A DNA stretch of 64,000 nucleotides from Cellulophaga sp. BC115SP (GCF_009905545.1 NZ_JAAALB010000025.1:1-64000), one strand, 5' to 3'. Shown: positions 1-8,262, counted from the first letter of the stretch. Made by a program: numbers and translations. Notes: generated by a model not told the origin, from the sequence alone.

Positions 1-21
1 AACCCCTAACCCCTAACCCCT
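1..21. repeat. Heptamer tandem repeat AACCCCT x3
   Basis: Three perfect copies of AACCCCT open the window and stop four bases before the TonB receptor stop codon. The reverse complement reads TAGGGGT, so it resembles the other 7-bp arrays in this window (TAGGGAA at 24.7 kb, TAGGCAC/A at 11.4 kb). The array may continue upstream of the window. Confidence 0.7.
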
Positions 22-24
22 ATT

Positions 25-2352
25 TTAAAATCTATACTGCACTCTCAACGAAATATTTCTTCCCATTTCGTCGGTAAAATATCTGAAGCGATTCATATAG
101 TCTCGATAAGATTTGTTGAGCAGATTACTTACACCCAGACCGAAAGTGAAATTTTTGTAAGGATACGAAGCATTCATACTCCACAAACTATAACCAGAAG
201 GAGGTGCCAAGAAATCACTATTGGCTTCTACGCGAGTTTGACGAGCTACTAATAAATTGGTTAGACTCACATAAGCTTGATTTTTCCCAAAAGTATAACG
301 CAGACTACTCTCCAAACGGTCGGCAGGAATATTGACCATATAAACATCGTTGCGAGTATCTTTGGCTCTTACCATTGAGTATTTTTCAGTAATGGTAAAA
401 TGTTTTGAAATCAAATATTTGACAGATGCATCTATACCTGCAAAACGAGCGTCCACCTGCGTGTAATCAAAAGCTGGAAATGCACCTCTTACCGACAATA
501 CTGTTTGGATTTCGCCATTTTCTACACGAGGTTTTAGGTAAATAAAGTCGTTGATTAAGTTCAAATATGGGCTAATCTCCCATGCCCACTTGCTTCCAGA
601 GTATTCGGCAGAAACTGAAAAATTATGTGCTACTTCAGGCTGTAGATTTATATTGCCTTTTTCGTAAGCTGCTGCACCATGGTGTACTCCATTAGAGAAT
701 AATTCATTCATATTAGGTGCACGCCAAGCAATAGCCGCATTTCCTCTAATCGATAATGACTCCGAACTATTCCATGCAAAGCCAATTGTTGAGGAAGCAT
801 TATTAAAGGTGAAAGAATAGTTGAATAATTTACTAGAAGCATCTAATCCATAAGCATCTGAGGAGCGAATATCGTAACGCAGACCACCTTCAAGTTCCCA
901 ACGATTTTTAACCCAACGTTCAATCAAAAAGATTCCTCCACTTTTAGTCTGATAGTTTGGAATTAATACGGTATTGATAAGCGGTTTGGTGAGTTCGTAT
1001 GAAGAAGAAAGGTTTTCTTGATACATACCACTTGCGCCAACTGTACCACTTAGTGTATTCCAAAGCGGTTTGTGGTCGAGCAATAGCTCAGCTTGGTAAG
1101 TCGTGAGTTTAAAATTGAGCGTATTCAATGTCCGATTTCCTCTTGGTACATCATACTCCAAACGCCAGTCATATTGGCGAGAAAGAGTCAGTTGCCACTT
1201 TCCAAGATTTTCACTTACTAAAAAAGATTTTATTTTAAAGAGATTGTGCGCCAAATCCTGATTAGGACGATTGATGGTATAGCTCGCCGAAGTAGGCGTG
1301 TAGTCACTATTGGGACGTGAACTATTAATGGCAGAGAGTAAGTCTGTAATATTGCCGATATGCGAACCAGAAAAGATTCCTAATTGAGTGTCAAAGTAGC
1401 TAAAATAGGCTTCTGTTCCCCAGTGAGCGGTATTATAACCAACTGTTGCCGAAAAATTTCGTTCCTGAATCCCAGTATTGGCTAAATAATAATCGGCAGT
1501 TTTGATGTCGGCACCTCTTTTGTAAGTGCCTTGTAAACGCCACGCCCAGCCTTTTTTCTTCGGAAACCCTCCCTCAATAATTCCAGAGGCAATCCCTTGC
1601 TGACCATTAGAAAAACCTACCAAATTGGCTTCACCATGAATCGCTGCCGAATCGGGTAGGGGATTTGGCTCTACCATAATAACGCCAGCAATAGCATCGG
1701 AGCCATAGCGAACACCCGCAGCACCTTTAATGACCGTAAGTTTTTGTGCCATAAACGGGTCAATTTCGGGAGCATGCTCGCTACCCCACTGTTGCCCTTC
1801 CTGACGAATCCCGTTATTAAGAATCAATACACGATTTGAGTGCATCCCATGAATTACGGGTTTGGCAATACTACTACCTGTTTGAAGTGTGGTTACGCCT
1901 GTTGCAGCTTTGAGGGCTTCGCCAAGACTTTGTCCACGAGTTTCGGCAAGATCGCTACCTTCAATAACTGATTTGGCTTTGGTTTGATTTTCGGTTTTTT
2001 TTCCTGAAACTACTACTTCTTGCAAATGTTCGTCATCGTTGGCAAGGGTAAGCTCTTTAGAATGCTCTTGAGTTAAGTTAATGGGAACCTCTATCTTTTG
2101 GAAACCCACCGCCTGACATACAAGCGTGTAAGCACCCTGACAAAGTTTTGGAAATTGATACTCACCTTTGGCATCGGTGAATACAGCATATTTTGTGCCT
2201 TTCAAATACACCACAGCCCCTGGAATTGGATTGTGTGCATTGGTCTCGTGTACGACACCTTTGAGAGTACAGTTACAATTAGTTGTATTTTGTGCAATAA
2301 TGTTCAACCCAAAGCTGAGCAATACCGTAAGTATAAAAAAAAGTTTTTTCAC
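25..2352 (-). CDS. TonB-dependent outer-membrane receptor
   Basis: The 775-residue protein is an outer-membrane TonB-dependent transporter. It has a signal peptide (about 1-21), a carboxypeptidase-regulatory-like domain (about 28-105), a plug domain (about 115-230) and a beta-barrel ending in the aromatic motif YRF. The CNC cysteines near residues 25-27 and the plug segment GQQWGSEHAPEID (186-198) stand out. I associate that plug segment with metal-type receptors of the ZnuD/copper kind, but this is inference. No SusD partner is adjacent, so polysaccharide uptake is unlikely. A 10-bp-arm palindrome lies upstream at 2400-2422, suggesting metal- or ligand-dependent repression. The gene diverges from the ECF sigma gene. 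The barrel assignment is firm; the substrate is unknown. Confidence 0.9.
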   Translation of the reverse strand: MKKLFFILTVLLSFGLNIIAQNTTNCNCTLKGVVHETNAHNPIPGAVVYLKGTKYAVFTDAKGEYQFPKLCQGAYTLVCQAVGFQKIEVPINLTQEHSKELTLANDDEHLQEVVVSGKKTENQTKAKSVIEGSDLAETRGQSLGEALKAATGVTTLQTGSSIAKPVIHGMHSNRVLILNNGIRQEGQQWGSEHAPEIDPFMAQKLTVIKGAAGVRYGSDAIAGVIMVEPNPLPDSAAIHGEANLVGFSNGQQGIASGIIEGGFPKKKGWAWRLQGTYKRGADIKTADYYLANTGIQERNFSATVGYNTAHWGTEAYFSYFDTQLGIFSGSHIGNITDLLSAINSSRPNSDYTPTSASYTINRPNQDLAHNLFKIKSFLVSENLGKWQLTLSRQYDWRLEYDVPRGNRTLNTLNFKLTTYQAELLLDHKPLWNTLSGTVGASGMYQENLSSSYELTKPLINTVLIPNYQTKSGGIFLIERWVKNRWELEGGLRYDIRSSDAYGLDASSKLFNYSFTFNNASSTIGFAWNSSESLSIRGNAAIAWRAPNMNELFSNGVHHGAAAYEKGNINLQPEVAHNFSVSAEYSGSKWAWEISPYLNLINDFIYLKPRVENGEIQTVLSVRGAFPAFDYTQVDARFAGIDASVKYLISKHFTITEKYSMVRAKDTRNDVYMVNIPADRLESSLRYTFGKNQAYVSLTNLLVARQTRVEANSDFLAPPSGYSLWSMNASYPYKNFTFGLGVSNLLNKSYRDYMNRFRYFTDEMGRNISLRVQYRF

Positions 2353-2375
2353 GTTTGTCGATAATTGTTGGTAAA

Positions 2376-2383
2376 CAAAGATA
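2376..2383 (-). promoter_or_regulatory. Putative -7 element of the TonB receptor
   Basis: On the minus strand this reads TATCTTTG, a perfect TAnnTTTG Bacteroidota -7 element, placed 24 bases before the start codon. The -33 match is weak: GTTG lies 22 bases away, inside the palindrome at 2400-2422. Confidence 0.5.
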
Positions 2384-2399
2384 ATAATTGGCAGGCTAA

Positions 2400-2422
2400 T
2401 AATTGCAACAAAGTTGCAATTA
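2400..2422. promoter_or_regulatory. Perfect palindrome upstream of the TonB receptor
   Basis: TAATTGCAAC, a 3-base AAA spacer, then GTTGCAATTA: ten-base arms with no mismatch. It covers the expected -33 region of the receptor promoter, the usual place for a repressor. The shape suits a dimeric Fur/Zur-type regulator; the regulator itself is not identifiable here. Confidence 0.55.
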
Positions 2423-2663
2423 AAGAGATTCTGAAATTTGGATATTTTTAAGAAGAGAGGAGATTTTTGTTTAACTTTTTAAGGGTATAAACTTAAACAA
2501 AATGCTTTGTTTAATAAAATTGGCTTGTTGTTAAACTTTTTTCTAAATTTTTGAACTTTTTTAGGCATTTCTGAAACTTGCAGTTTTTTGATAAATACTT
2601 GATTTAAGCCTTATTGGCTATTAATTCTAATTGAATTTTAATATAAAATTTATTCGAAAAAGT
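2423..2663. other. AT-rich divergent intergenic region with iterated TTTGTTTAA
   Basis: No gene is visible. The nonamer TTTGTTTAA occurs at 2466-2474 and 2506-2514, in reverse at 2493-2501, and again at 2671-2679 inside the sigma-factor promoter spacer. The first two inverted copies can pair as a hairpin. The rest is AT-rich and featureless. Confidence 0.5.
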
Positions 2664-2695
2664 TTTGAAGTTTGTTTAATGTTGTAATATATTTG
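2664..2695 (+). promoter_or_regulatory. Promoter of the ECF sigma gene
   Basis: TTTG (2664-2667), a 20-base spacer and TATATTTG (2688-2695) match the Bacteroidota housekeeping promoter exactly. Transcription would start near 2702. This rules out the upstream ATG at 2672 and supports translation from 2729. A small inverted repeat, ATTTGT/ACAAAT, overlaps the -7 box and start point. Confidence 0.8.
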
Positions 2696-2728
2696 TTAAA
2701 CAAATCAACAAATAAACTCAACACGATT

Positions 2729-3241
2729 ATGACTGCTATTGAATTTTCATTCCACATAGGTAGAGTTTCAAAGTCATTGAAACCGTTTGCTATGAAGTTG
2801 ACTAGAGATTACGAAGATGCAAATGATTTGTTACAGGACACTTTGTTGAAGGCATTCACCAACAGAGATAAATATACAGAAGGTACCAACTTGAAAGCAT
2901 GGTTGTACACTATCATGAAAAATACTTTTATTACGAATTATCAAAAAATGGTTCGTAAAAATACCTTCATTGATACTTCTGATAACTTGCATTATATCAA
3001 CTCTTTAGAATCAAGCACCGACAACAGTGCAGCAAGTGCTTTTGCTCTTAATGATATAGAAAATGCCGTTAAATCGTTAGATGAGGCATATCGTATGCCT
3101 TTTGTGATGTATTTCAGAGGCTTTAAATACCATGAAATAGCCGACAAATTGAACATTCCAATTGGTACTGTTAAGAATCGTATTCATATAGCCAGAAAGG
3201 AATTAAAAGATAAGCTTCACATGTATGCTTATTGGAATTAA
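2729..3241 (+). CDS. ECF-family RNA polymerase sigma factor
   Basis: The product is a 170-residue RpoE-type sigma factor. Region 2 covers about 15-80, including DYEDANDLLQDTLLKA (28-43) and NLKAWLYTIMKN. Region 4 covers about 110-165, with a helix-turn-helix around HEIADKLNIPIGTVKNRIHIARK (135-157). A longer reading from 2672 adds 19 residues, but the strong promoter at 2664-2695 lies across that start, so 2729 was chosen. No anti-sigma gene is adjacent. The next genes are crtI and crtB, so it may control carotenoid synthesis, as CarQ does in myxobacteria; this is inference. A terminator at 3395-3420 ends its transcript. Confidence 0.93.
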   Translation: MTAIEFSFHIGRVSKSLKPFAMKLTRDYEDANDLLQDTLLKAFTNRDKYTEGTNLKAWLYTIMKNTFITNYQKMVRKNTFIDTSDNLHYINSLESSTDNSAASAFALNDIENAVKSLDEAYRMPFVMYFRGFKYHEIADKLNIPIGTVKNRIHIARKELKDKLHMYAYWN

Positions 3242-3284
3242 GGCTTAAACGTTGTAACTTGGTGCCTAAAATTAATTAGGACAA

Positions 3285-3342
3285 GTCGTTCTAGCTGGAG
3301 TTACACTTCATCAACACCAAAAGTATTGACTCCAAAAACGAC
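3285..3342 (+). ncRNA. Nested stem-loop in the 3' region of the sigma gene
   Basis: GTCGTT (3285-3290) pairs with AACGAC (3337-3342). Inside it TGGAGT (3296-3301) pairs with ACTCCA (3329-3334), leaving a loop of 27 bases. CCTAA and TTAGG just upstream form another small hairpin. A rho-independent terminator follows at 3395-3420. This could be a structured 3' UTR or a small RNA. No family is recognised. Confidence 0.35.
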
Positions 3343-3394
3343 AATTGTGAAATAATTGATTAGTTTTTTGGTTAACAGAAGAAAGTTGCAAAGG

Positions 3395-3420
3395 GTCGAG
3401 CGCTTGCTCGACTTTTTTGT
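3395..3420 (+). terminator. Rho-independent terminator after the sigma gene
   Basis: GTCGAGC and GCTCGAC form a GC-rich 7-bp stem with a four-base loop, followed by six T residues. Confidence 0.88.
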
Positions 3421-3716
3421 TTTTGTTTAATTTTTAAAAACTAAACCTTTTACAAAACATTCTTTAGGCTTCTCAGTTTATTACAGTATAAAGTTTCTAT
3501 TCTAAGATTTCTCAATACCATTTTACAAGAATTGCACAACGAAATAAAATTCCTACGTAGATTTAGACGTAAAAGGTAAAATTGTATCGTATGGCATTAG
3601 TTTGACTAGACACTTTCTATCTCAATCACTCTTAAGAACTTTAACTACCTAAAAGTATCTATCTCAAAACCACAAACAGAATAATTGCTGATTTGGATAC
3701 TTAAACAAAACTATAC
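3421..3716. other. Region upstream of crtI
   Basis: About 300 bases with no gene. No good TTTG/TAnnTTTG promoter was found before crtI, which fits transcription by an alternative sigma factor such as the neighbouring ECF protein. The specific site could not be identified. Confidence 0.4.
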
Positions 3717-5186
3717 ATGAAAAAAGTAATTGTAATTGGAGCGGGATTTTCGGGTTTAGCCGCCGCAACTGGCTTGGCCGATAAAGGTTATGACGTTACG
3801 ATTCTAGAAAAAAATAGCATGGCGGGTGGTCGTGCAAGAGTTTTTGAGGCAGAGGGTTTTACATTTGATATGGGACCAAGTTGGTATTGGATGCCTGATA
3901 TTTTTGACAACTATTTTGCCAAGTTCAACAAAAAAACTTCTGATTATTATGATTTAGTGCGTCTTGACCCTTCGTACGCTGTGATTTTGGAAGGAAACGA
4001 AACCATCGCATTACCTGCTGGAGTCGATAAGCTTGAAGCGTTATTTGAAGAAATGGAGTCTGGTAGTGGTGCAAAGTTTAGAGAGTTTCTTCGACAAGCC
4101 GAATACAAATACGAAGTAGGGATCAATAAGTTTGTTTGGAAACCTTCTCGTAGTATTTCAGAATTTGTAAGTGTAAAACTATTATATGATGTAGTTCGAT
4201 TAGACGTATTTCAGTCTTTTGCTAAGCATATTCGTAAGTTTTTTACAGACGATAAAATATTAAAATTGATGGAGTTTCCTATTCTGTTTTTGGGAGCTAC
4301 GCCCGAAAATACTCCAGCAATGTATAGCTTGATGAATTACGCCGAAATGCAATTAGGCACATGGTATCCGATGGGGGGTATGCACAAAATTGTACAAGGA
4401 ATGGTAGCATTGGCAGAAGAGAAAGGTGTAAAAATATCCTATAATCAGGAGGTAGAAAAGGTAGTAGTAAACAATGGCATAGCCAAACAAGTTATTACTA
4501 ATCAAGGTACTTTTGATGCTGATGCCGTAGTAGCTAGTGCTGACTATCATCATGTTGAGGATAAAATTTTAGGACAAAAGTATCGAAACTACGATGAAGA
4601 GTATTGGGATAAACGAGTGATGGCTCCATCGTCTTTATTGTTTTATTTGGGGGTCAACAAGCGTATTCCAAAGTTGTTACACCATAATTTATTTTTTGAC
4701 GAAGATTTTAGTCTTCATGCACACGAAATTTATACTGAACCGAAATGGCCTTCGAAGCCCTTATTTTATGCTTCAGCACCTTCAGTAACAGATAGTAGTG
4801 TTGCCCCTGAGGGTTGTGAAAATATATTCTTATTAATTCCTGTAGCTCCAGATTTGGAAGATACAGATGAAATGAGAGAAAAATATTATGATATTTTGAT
4901 GGAGCGTCTTGAAAAATACTGCGGTACCTCGATTCGAGATGCTGTAGTTTATAAAAGAAGCTATGCACATCATGATTTCAAGCAAGATTATCATGCTTTC
5001 AAAGGTAATGCGTATGGTTTGGCAAACACCCTAATGCAAACAGCTTTGTTGAAGCCAACCTTGAAAAATAAAAAGATACAAAACTTTTATTATACAGGTC
5101 AGCTGACAGTGCCAGGTCCTGGAGTTCCGCCCTCTCTGATATCAGGCTTATTAGTAGCTAACGAATTGGATAAGGAGATGCGATAG
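3717..5186 (+). CDS. crtI: Phytoene desaturase (CrtI type)
   Basis: The 489-residue FAD-dependent carotenoid desaturase introduces double bases of conjugation into phytoene on the way to coloured carotenoids. An N-terminal dinucleotide-binding motif GAGFSGLAAATGL (8-20) is followed by the ADP-ribose-binding region with E31 and the GGRAR motif. The family C-terminal signature YYTGQLTVPGPGVPPSLISG lies at about 456-475. Length is normal for CrtI. It lies 100 bases upstream of crtB on the same strand and is probably cotranscribed with it. The number of desaturation steps cannot be read from the sequence. No cyclase, hydroxylase or ketolase gene is in the window. Confidence 0.95.
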   Translation: MKKVIVIGAGFSGLAAATGLADKGYDVTILEKNSMAGGRARVFEAEGFTFDMGPSWYWMPDIFDNYFAKFNKKTSDYYDLVRLDPSYAVILEGNETIALPAGVDKLEALFEEMESGSGAKFREFLRQAEYKYEVGINKFVWKPSRSISEFVSVKLLYDVVRLDVFQSFAKHIRKFFTDDKILKLMEFPILFLGATPENTPAMYSLMNYAEMQLGTWYPMGGMHKIVQGMVALAEEKGVKISYNQEVEKVVVNNGIAKQVITNQGTFDADAVVASADYHHVEDKILGQKYRNYDEEYWDKRVMAPSSLLFYLGVNKRIPKLLHHNLFFDEDFSLHAHEIYTEPKWPSKPLFYASAPSVTDSSVAPEGCENIFLLIPVAPDLEDTDEMREKYYDILMERLEKYCGTSIRDAVVYKRSYAHHDFKQDYHAFKGNAYGLANTLMQTALLKPTLKNKKIQNFYYTGQLTVPGPGVPPSLISGLLVANELDKEMR

Positions 5187-5286
5187 AAAAATCACCCAAC
5201 CACATACTTACTAAACATTACTAAATCACTTTTAAACCTTTAACGGCAAAAAGGCTTTGGCTTTGATGCAATGATGCTTTAAGGAC

Positions 5287-6123
5287 ATGATGGATTTGTA
5301 TAACACCACGACTTTCGAATGTAGTAAGCTCATCACTGAGTATTACAGTACTTCGTTTACACTAGGTATCAAAACGCTCGACAAGCGTTTTCATTTCCCT
5401 ATTTATGCGATTTATGGCTTCGTACGCTATGCCGACGAGATTGTGGATACTTTCCATGGTTTTGATAAAAAAACGTTGTTGAGCACTTTTAGAGATGATA
5501 CTTTTAAGGCAATTGAAGATAAAATTAGCCTTAATCCAGTAATACATTCGTTTCAAATGGTGGTAAATGAATATCAAATCGACCATGATTTGATTAAGGC
5601 ATTTTTACACTCTATGGAAATGGATTTGTATCAATCAGAATATAATCAAGTGGGCTACGAAGAGTATATTTACGGCTCAGCAGAGGTGGTGGGCTTGATG
5701 TGTTTAAGAGTATTTTGTGAAGGAAACAACGAGATGTACCAAGCGCTGAAGGATGATGCCAGAAGTCTAGGTTCGGCATTTCAAAAGGTAAATTTCTTGC
5801 GTGATATTAAATCAGATTTTCAGGAAAGAGGTAGAACTTATTTTCCTAATGTAGATTTTACCAATTTTACTCTTAAGGATAAACAACTTATTGAGGATGA
5901 TATTCAGGCCGATTTTGATGCTGCTTACAGAGGTATCATGAATTTGCCTAAAGGTGCCAAAGCAGGCGTGTACTTAGCTTACAAATATTATCTTCGTTTG
6001 TTTGATAAAATAAAAGGTTGTCCAGCATCAAAAATTCAGAATGAGAGAATTAGAGTGCCTGATTTTCAGAAGGTTGCTTTGCTTGCAAAAACCTATTTTC
6101 AGTTTAGGTTAAATGTGCTTTAA
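5287..6123 (+). CDS. crtB: Phytoene synthase
   Basis: The 278-residue trans-isoprenyl synthase condenses two geranylgeranyl diphosphates to phytoene. Both aspartate-rich metal-binding motifs are present: DEIVD (50-54) and DIKSD (173-177) within NFLRDIKSDFQERGR. ATG codons occur at 5287 and 5290 and either could start. It follows crtI, its pathway partner acting one step later. A terminator with a repeat-like tail follows at 6214-6252, closing the crt unit. The precursor enzyme gene dxs lies at 40-42 kb. Confidence 0.95.
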   Translation: MMDLYNTTTFECSKLITEYYSTSFTLGIKTLDKRFHFPIYAIYGFVRYADEIVDTFHGFDKKTLLSTFRDDTFKAIEDKISLNPVIHSFQMVVNEYQIDHDLIKAFLHSMEMDLYQSEYNQVGYEEYIYGSAEVVGLMCLRVFCEGNNEMYQALKDDARSLGSAFQKVNFLRDIKSDFQERGRTYFPNVDFTNFTLKDKQLIEDDIQADFDAAYRGIMNLPKGAKAGVYLAYKYYLRLFDKIKGCPASKIQNERIRVPDFQKVALLAKTYFQFRLNVL

Positions 6124-6213
6124 TGAGTTAGGTATATTTTATTATGATGGCTAATTGAGTGGTTATTGCCAGTATAGATGCCATATCTTGAATTCCAAAC
6201 TAATTTTAGCGTG

Positions 6214-6252
6214 AAAAAAGGCGGTCGAAAATTGTTTTTCGATCGCCTTTTT
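6214..6252. terminator. Bidirectional terminator between crtB and mntH
   Basis: AAAAAGGCGGTCGAAAA and TTTTTCGATCGCCTTTTT form a long hairpin with A and T runs on both sides, so it can serve both convergent genes. Its sequence and its ATGCTAnnATGCTA tail are shared with the terminator at 48939-48976. Confidence 0.85.
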
Positions 6253-6253
6253 C

Positions 6254-6362
6254 ATGCTACTATGCTATGTCGGACTCGGCTTAAGACGCAAAGCATTGCG
6301 TCTCTGCTGTGAATACAAATTGAAAATTAATCACTCAACCACTCATTCACAATTCACTCAAT
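6254..6362. repeat. Composite palindromic repeat, copy 1
   Basis: ATGCTACTATGCTA (6254-6267) is followed by a core hairpin AGACGCAA, AGCA, TTGCGTCT (6284-6303) and an arm of TCACTCA/CACTCA words (6331-6361). The left arm is degenerate. The core matches copies at 9011-9030 and 14126-14154. Confidence 0.6.
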
Positions 6363-6370
6363 AACATTGA

Positions 6371-7681
6371 TTACATCAATGTATCCCAAAGTAAATACAT
6401 ATTAAAAGCAATAATTATAATCGATACTACCCACGAAGTTATTTGTACCAATTTCGAGTTGGCAAATTCTCCCATTTTCTTCTTAGAACTTGTAAACATC
6501 ACAAGTGGGACTACCGCAAAACTCAATTGAAGCGATAGTATTACCTGACTCAAAACCAATAACTCTCCCGTTCCTTTTTCTCCGTAAATCAAGGTTACAA
6601 TCAATGCTGGAATGACTGCTAGTAAACGAGTGATTAGGCGACGTAACCAAGGTTTTAAATGTAAGTTTAAAAAACCTTCCATCACAATTTGTCCAGCCAA
6701 GGTACCTGTCAAAGTAGAATTTTGTCCTGAAGCTAATAAGGCTACCGCAAAACAAATACCTGCCATTTTTACACCTAATACAGGGTCGAGCAAGTGATAG
6801 GCATCATGTATATCTGCTACTTGTTGGTTGCCAGAAGTGTGAAAAGCCGCCGCCGATACAATCAGAATGGCAGCGTTGATAAAAAAGGCAAATCCAAGTG
6901 AAATAGTAGAATCAATCGTAGCAAATTTGATTGCAGAACGCTTTCCTTCAGCCGATTTTTCAAAATCACGTGTTTGTACAATACTTGAATGCAAGTACAA
7001 ATTGTGTGGCATTACTGTAGCACCCAAAATCCCAATGGCTACATAGAGCATATCTGGGTTTAAAATGATTTCCTTTTTTGGAACAAGATTACCTACAATC
7101 TGAGAAAACGAAGGATGTGAAACGGCTATTTCGTAAGAAAAACAAAGGAAAATCATGAATATCAAGGCCGCTACAATACTTTCCAGCATTCTGAACCCTT
7201 TGTTTTGGAAATATAACAATACTAAAACGTCTAATACCGTCACTACAACTCCAATACTTAGAGGCATTCCGAATAGCAGATTTAGAGCAATGGCAGAGCC
7301 AATTACCTCGGCTAAGTCACAAGCAGCAATGGCAATTTCACACAGTAACCACAAGGCGATAACCGTGGGTTTTGAGTAAGCATCACGACACGCTTGAGCA
7401 AGATCTTTGCCTGTGGCAATTCCTAATTTGAGCGATAAATGTTGTAAAAGCATCGCAAACAAATTAGAAATGAGAATAACTGAAAGAAGAGTATATCCAA
7501 ATTTGGAGCCACCAGCTATGTCAGTAGCCCAGTTACCTGGGTCCATATAGCCAACGGCGACCATTAATCCTGGTCCTGTAAATGCCCAAAGCTTACGCCA
7601 GAACGAACCCGTTTTGGGTACATCTATCGAGGCATATACTTCAGGGAGAGAAGGTGTTACTTGTTCATTTTTCCAACTCAT
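6371..7681 (-). CDS. mntH: Nramp-family manganese/divalent metal transporter
   Basis: A 436-residue inner-membrane transporter with about eleven membrane helices that imports Mn2+ (and possibly Fe2+) with protons. The two signature metal-binding motifs are intact: DPGN (47-50) in helix 1 and MPH (224-226) in helix 6. It is transcribed divergently from a DtxR/MntR-type regulator. A promoter at 7889-7919 lies next to a palindrome at 7926-7943, which predicts metal-dependent repression. The transcript would have a leader of about 200 bases containing a small stem at 7732-7768. The terminator at 6214-6252 lies downstream. Confidence 0.95.
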   Translation of the reverse strand: MSWKNEQVTPSLPEVYASIDVPKTGSFWRKLWAFTGPGLMVAVGYMDPGNWATDIAGGSKFGYTLLSVILISNLFAMLLQHLSLKLGIATGKDLAQACRDAYSKPTVIALWLLCEIAIAACDLAEVIGSAIALNLLFGMPLSIGVVVTVLDVLVLLYFQNKGFRMLESIVAALIFMIFLCFSYEIAVSHPSFSQIVGNLVPKKEIILNPDMLYVAIGILGATVMPHNLYLHSSIVQTRDFEKSAEGKRSAIKFATIDSTISLGFAFFINAAILIVSAAAFHTSGNQQVADIHDAYHLLDPVLGVKMAGICFAVALLASGQNSTLTGTLAGQIVMEGFLNLHLKPWLRRLITRLLAVIPALIVTLIYGEKGTGELLVLSQVILSLQLSFAVVPLVMFTSSKKKMGEFANSKLVQITSWVVSIIIIAFNMYLLWDTLM

Positions 7682-7888
7682 AGTTTTGGTAATATTAGGT
7701 TTTAATCTTTGAGAGTGTTTATGTATTGAGTAGCTGATTTCTAAGATTAAAATCTCAAAAAAACAGCTATTGGGTTTTTACAATCCATTTGAGGCTTTTA
7801 AGCTTTCGGAAAACTGTTTCTTACTTTTGAATCAAGGGCTAAGTAGTTATCCTAAACTTTGAGCTCCAAGCTATTACTAAATACTTAA
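7682..7888. other. Long 5' leader of mntH
   Basis: About 200 transcribed bases without an ORF. AGCTG (7732-7736) pairs with CAGCT (7764-7768), enclosing an AGATT/AATCT pair. No known manganese riboswitch motif was recognised. Confidence 0.35.
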
Positions 7889-7919
7889 CAAACTTAAAAT
7901 GTATTTTTTGTAATTCAAA
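7889..7919 (-). promoter_or_regulatory. Promoter of mntH
   Basis: Read on the minus strand: TTTG (7919-7916), a 19-base spacer, TAAGTTTG (7896-7889). This is an exact Bacteroidota promoter, with the start point predicted near 7882. Confidence 0.75.
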
Positions 7920-7925
7920 ACAAAT

Positions 7926-7943
7926 TTTTAGATTAGTCTAAAA
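7926..7943. promoter_or_regulatory. Candidate MntR operator
   Basis: TTTTAGATTAGTCTAAAA has 7-base arms around TTAG and contains TTAG-N6-CTAA, the spacing of DtxR/IdeR-like sites. It sits between the mntH promoter and a rightward promoter, six and zero bases from them, so one bound dimer could control both. The reverse strand contains TTAGACTAATC, also found at 13174-13184. Confidence 0.65.
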
Positions 7944-7975
7944 TTTACTTTTGTTCAAGTAAAAAATTATCTTTG
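7944..7975 (+). promoter_or_regulatory. Promoter directed towards mntR
   Basis: TTTA (7944-7947), 20 bases, TATCTTTG (7968-7975): a perfect -7 box and one mismatch at -33. It would give mntR a leader of about 280 bases. A second, weaker candidate is TTTG (8185-8188), 18 bases, TTTCTTTG (8207-8214). Confidence 0.55.
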
Positions 7976-8262
7976 TATAAATTAAAAGCATAGTTAAAGG
8001 CTTAGTTTACTGAAAGAAGGATTTGTTTTTCATAAATCAAGTAATTGTATCTGTGTGATAAGTAAAAGGAAGGATGAAATTAATAATATATCTGTAGCAT
8101 ACTTTGACAGTATCTTTCTAATTATGCGTGCATTCCAATAACTGATATACTATTAACTAATAACTTTTTACTTAAATTCTAAATTTTGTTATTTGACAAC
8201 TACTCATTTCTTTGGAAAACGCATCAACGAACCCTTTTCAAAGAAGTATAACTATAAAATTC
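7976..8262. other. Leader region of mntR
   Basis: No gene is visible. ACTATTAACTAATAACT (8149-8165) recurs with one change at 13273-13289, also just upstream of a rightward gene. An in-frame TTG at 8212 could extend mntR by 17 residues but lies in the second promoter candidate. Confidence 0.4.

Noticed and set aside
1-21. Telomere-like AACCCCT repeat suggesting a linear replicon end
   Set aside because: Only three copies are present, it abuts a normal gene, and similar 7-mer arrays occur inside the window; ordinary intergenic repeat is simpler.
2672-2728. N-terminal extension of the ECF sigma factor
   Set aside because: The extension lies across a consensus promoter (2664-2695), so the transcript would begin after that start codon.
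8212-8262. TTG-initiated extension of MntR
   Set aside because: The extra 17 residues do not resemble the family and lie in a possible promoter; the ATG at 8263 gives the standard DtxR start.
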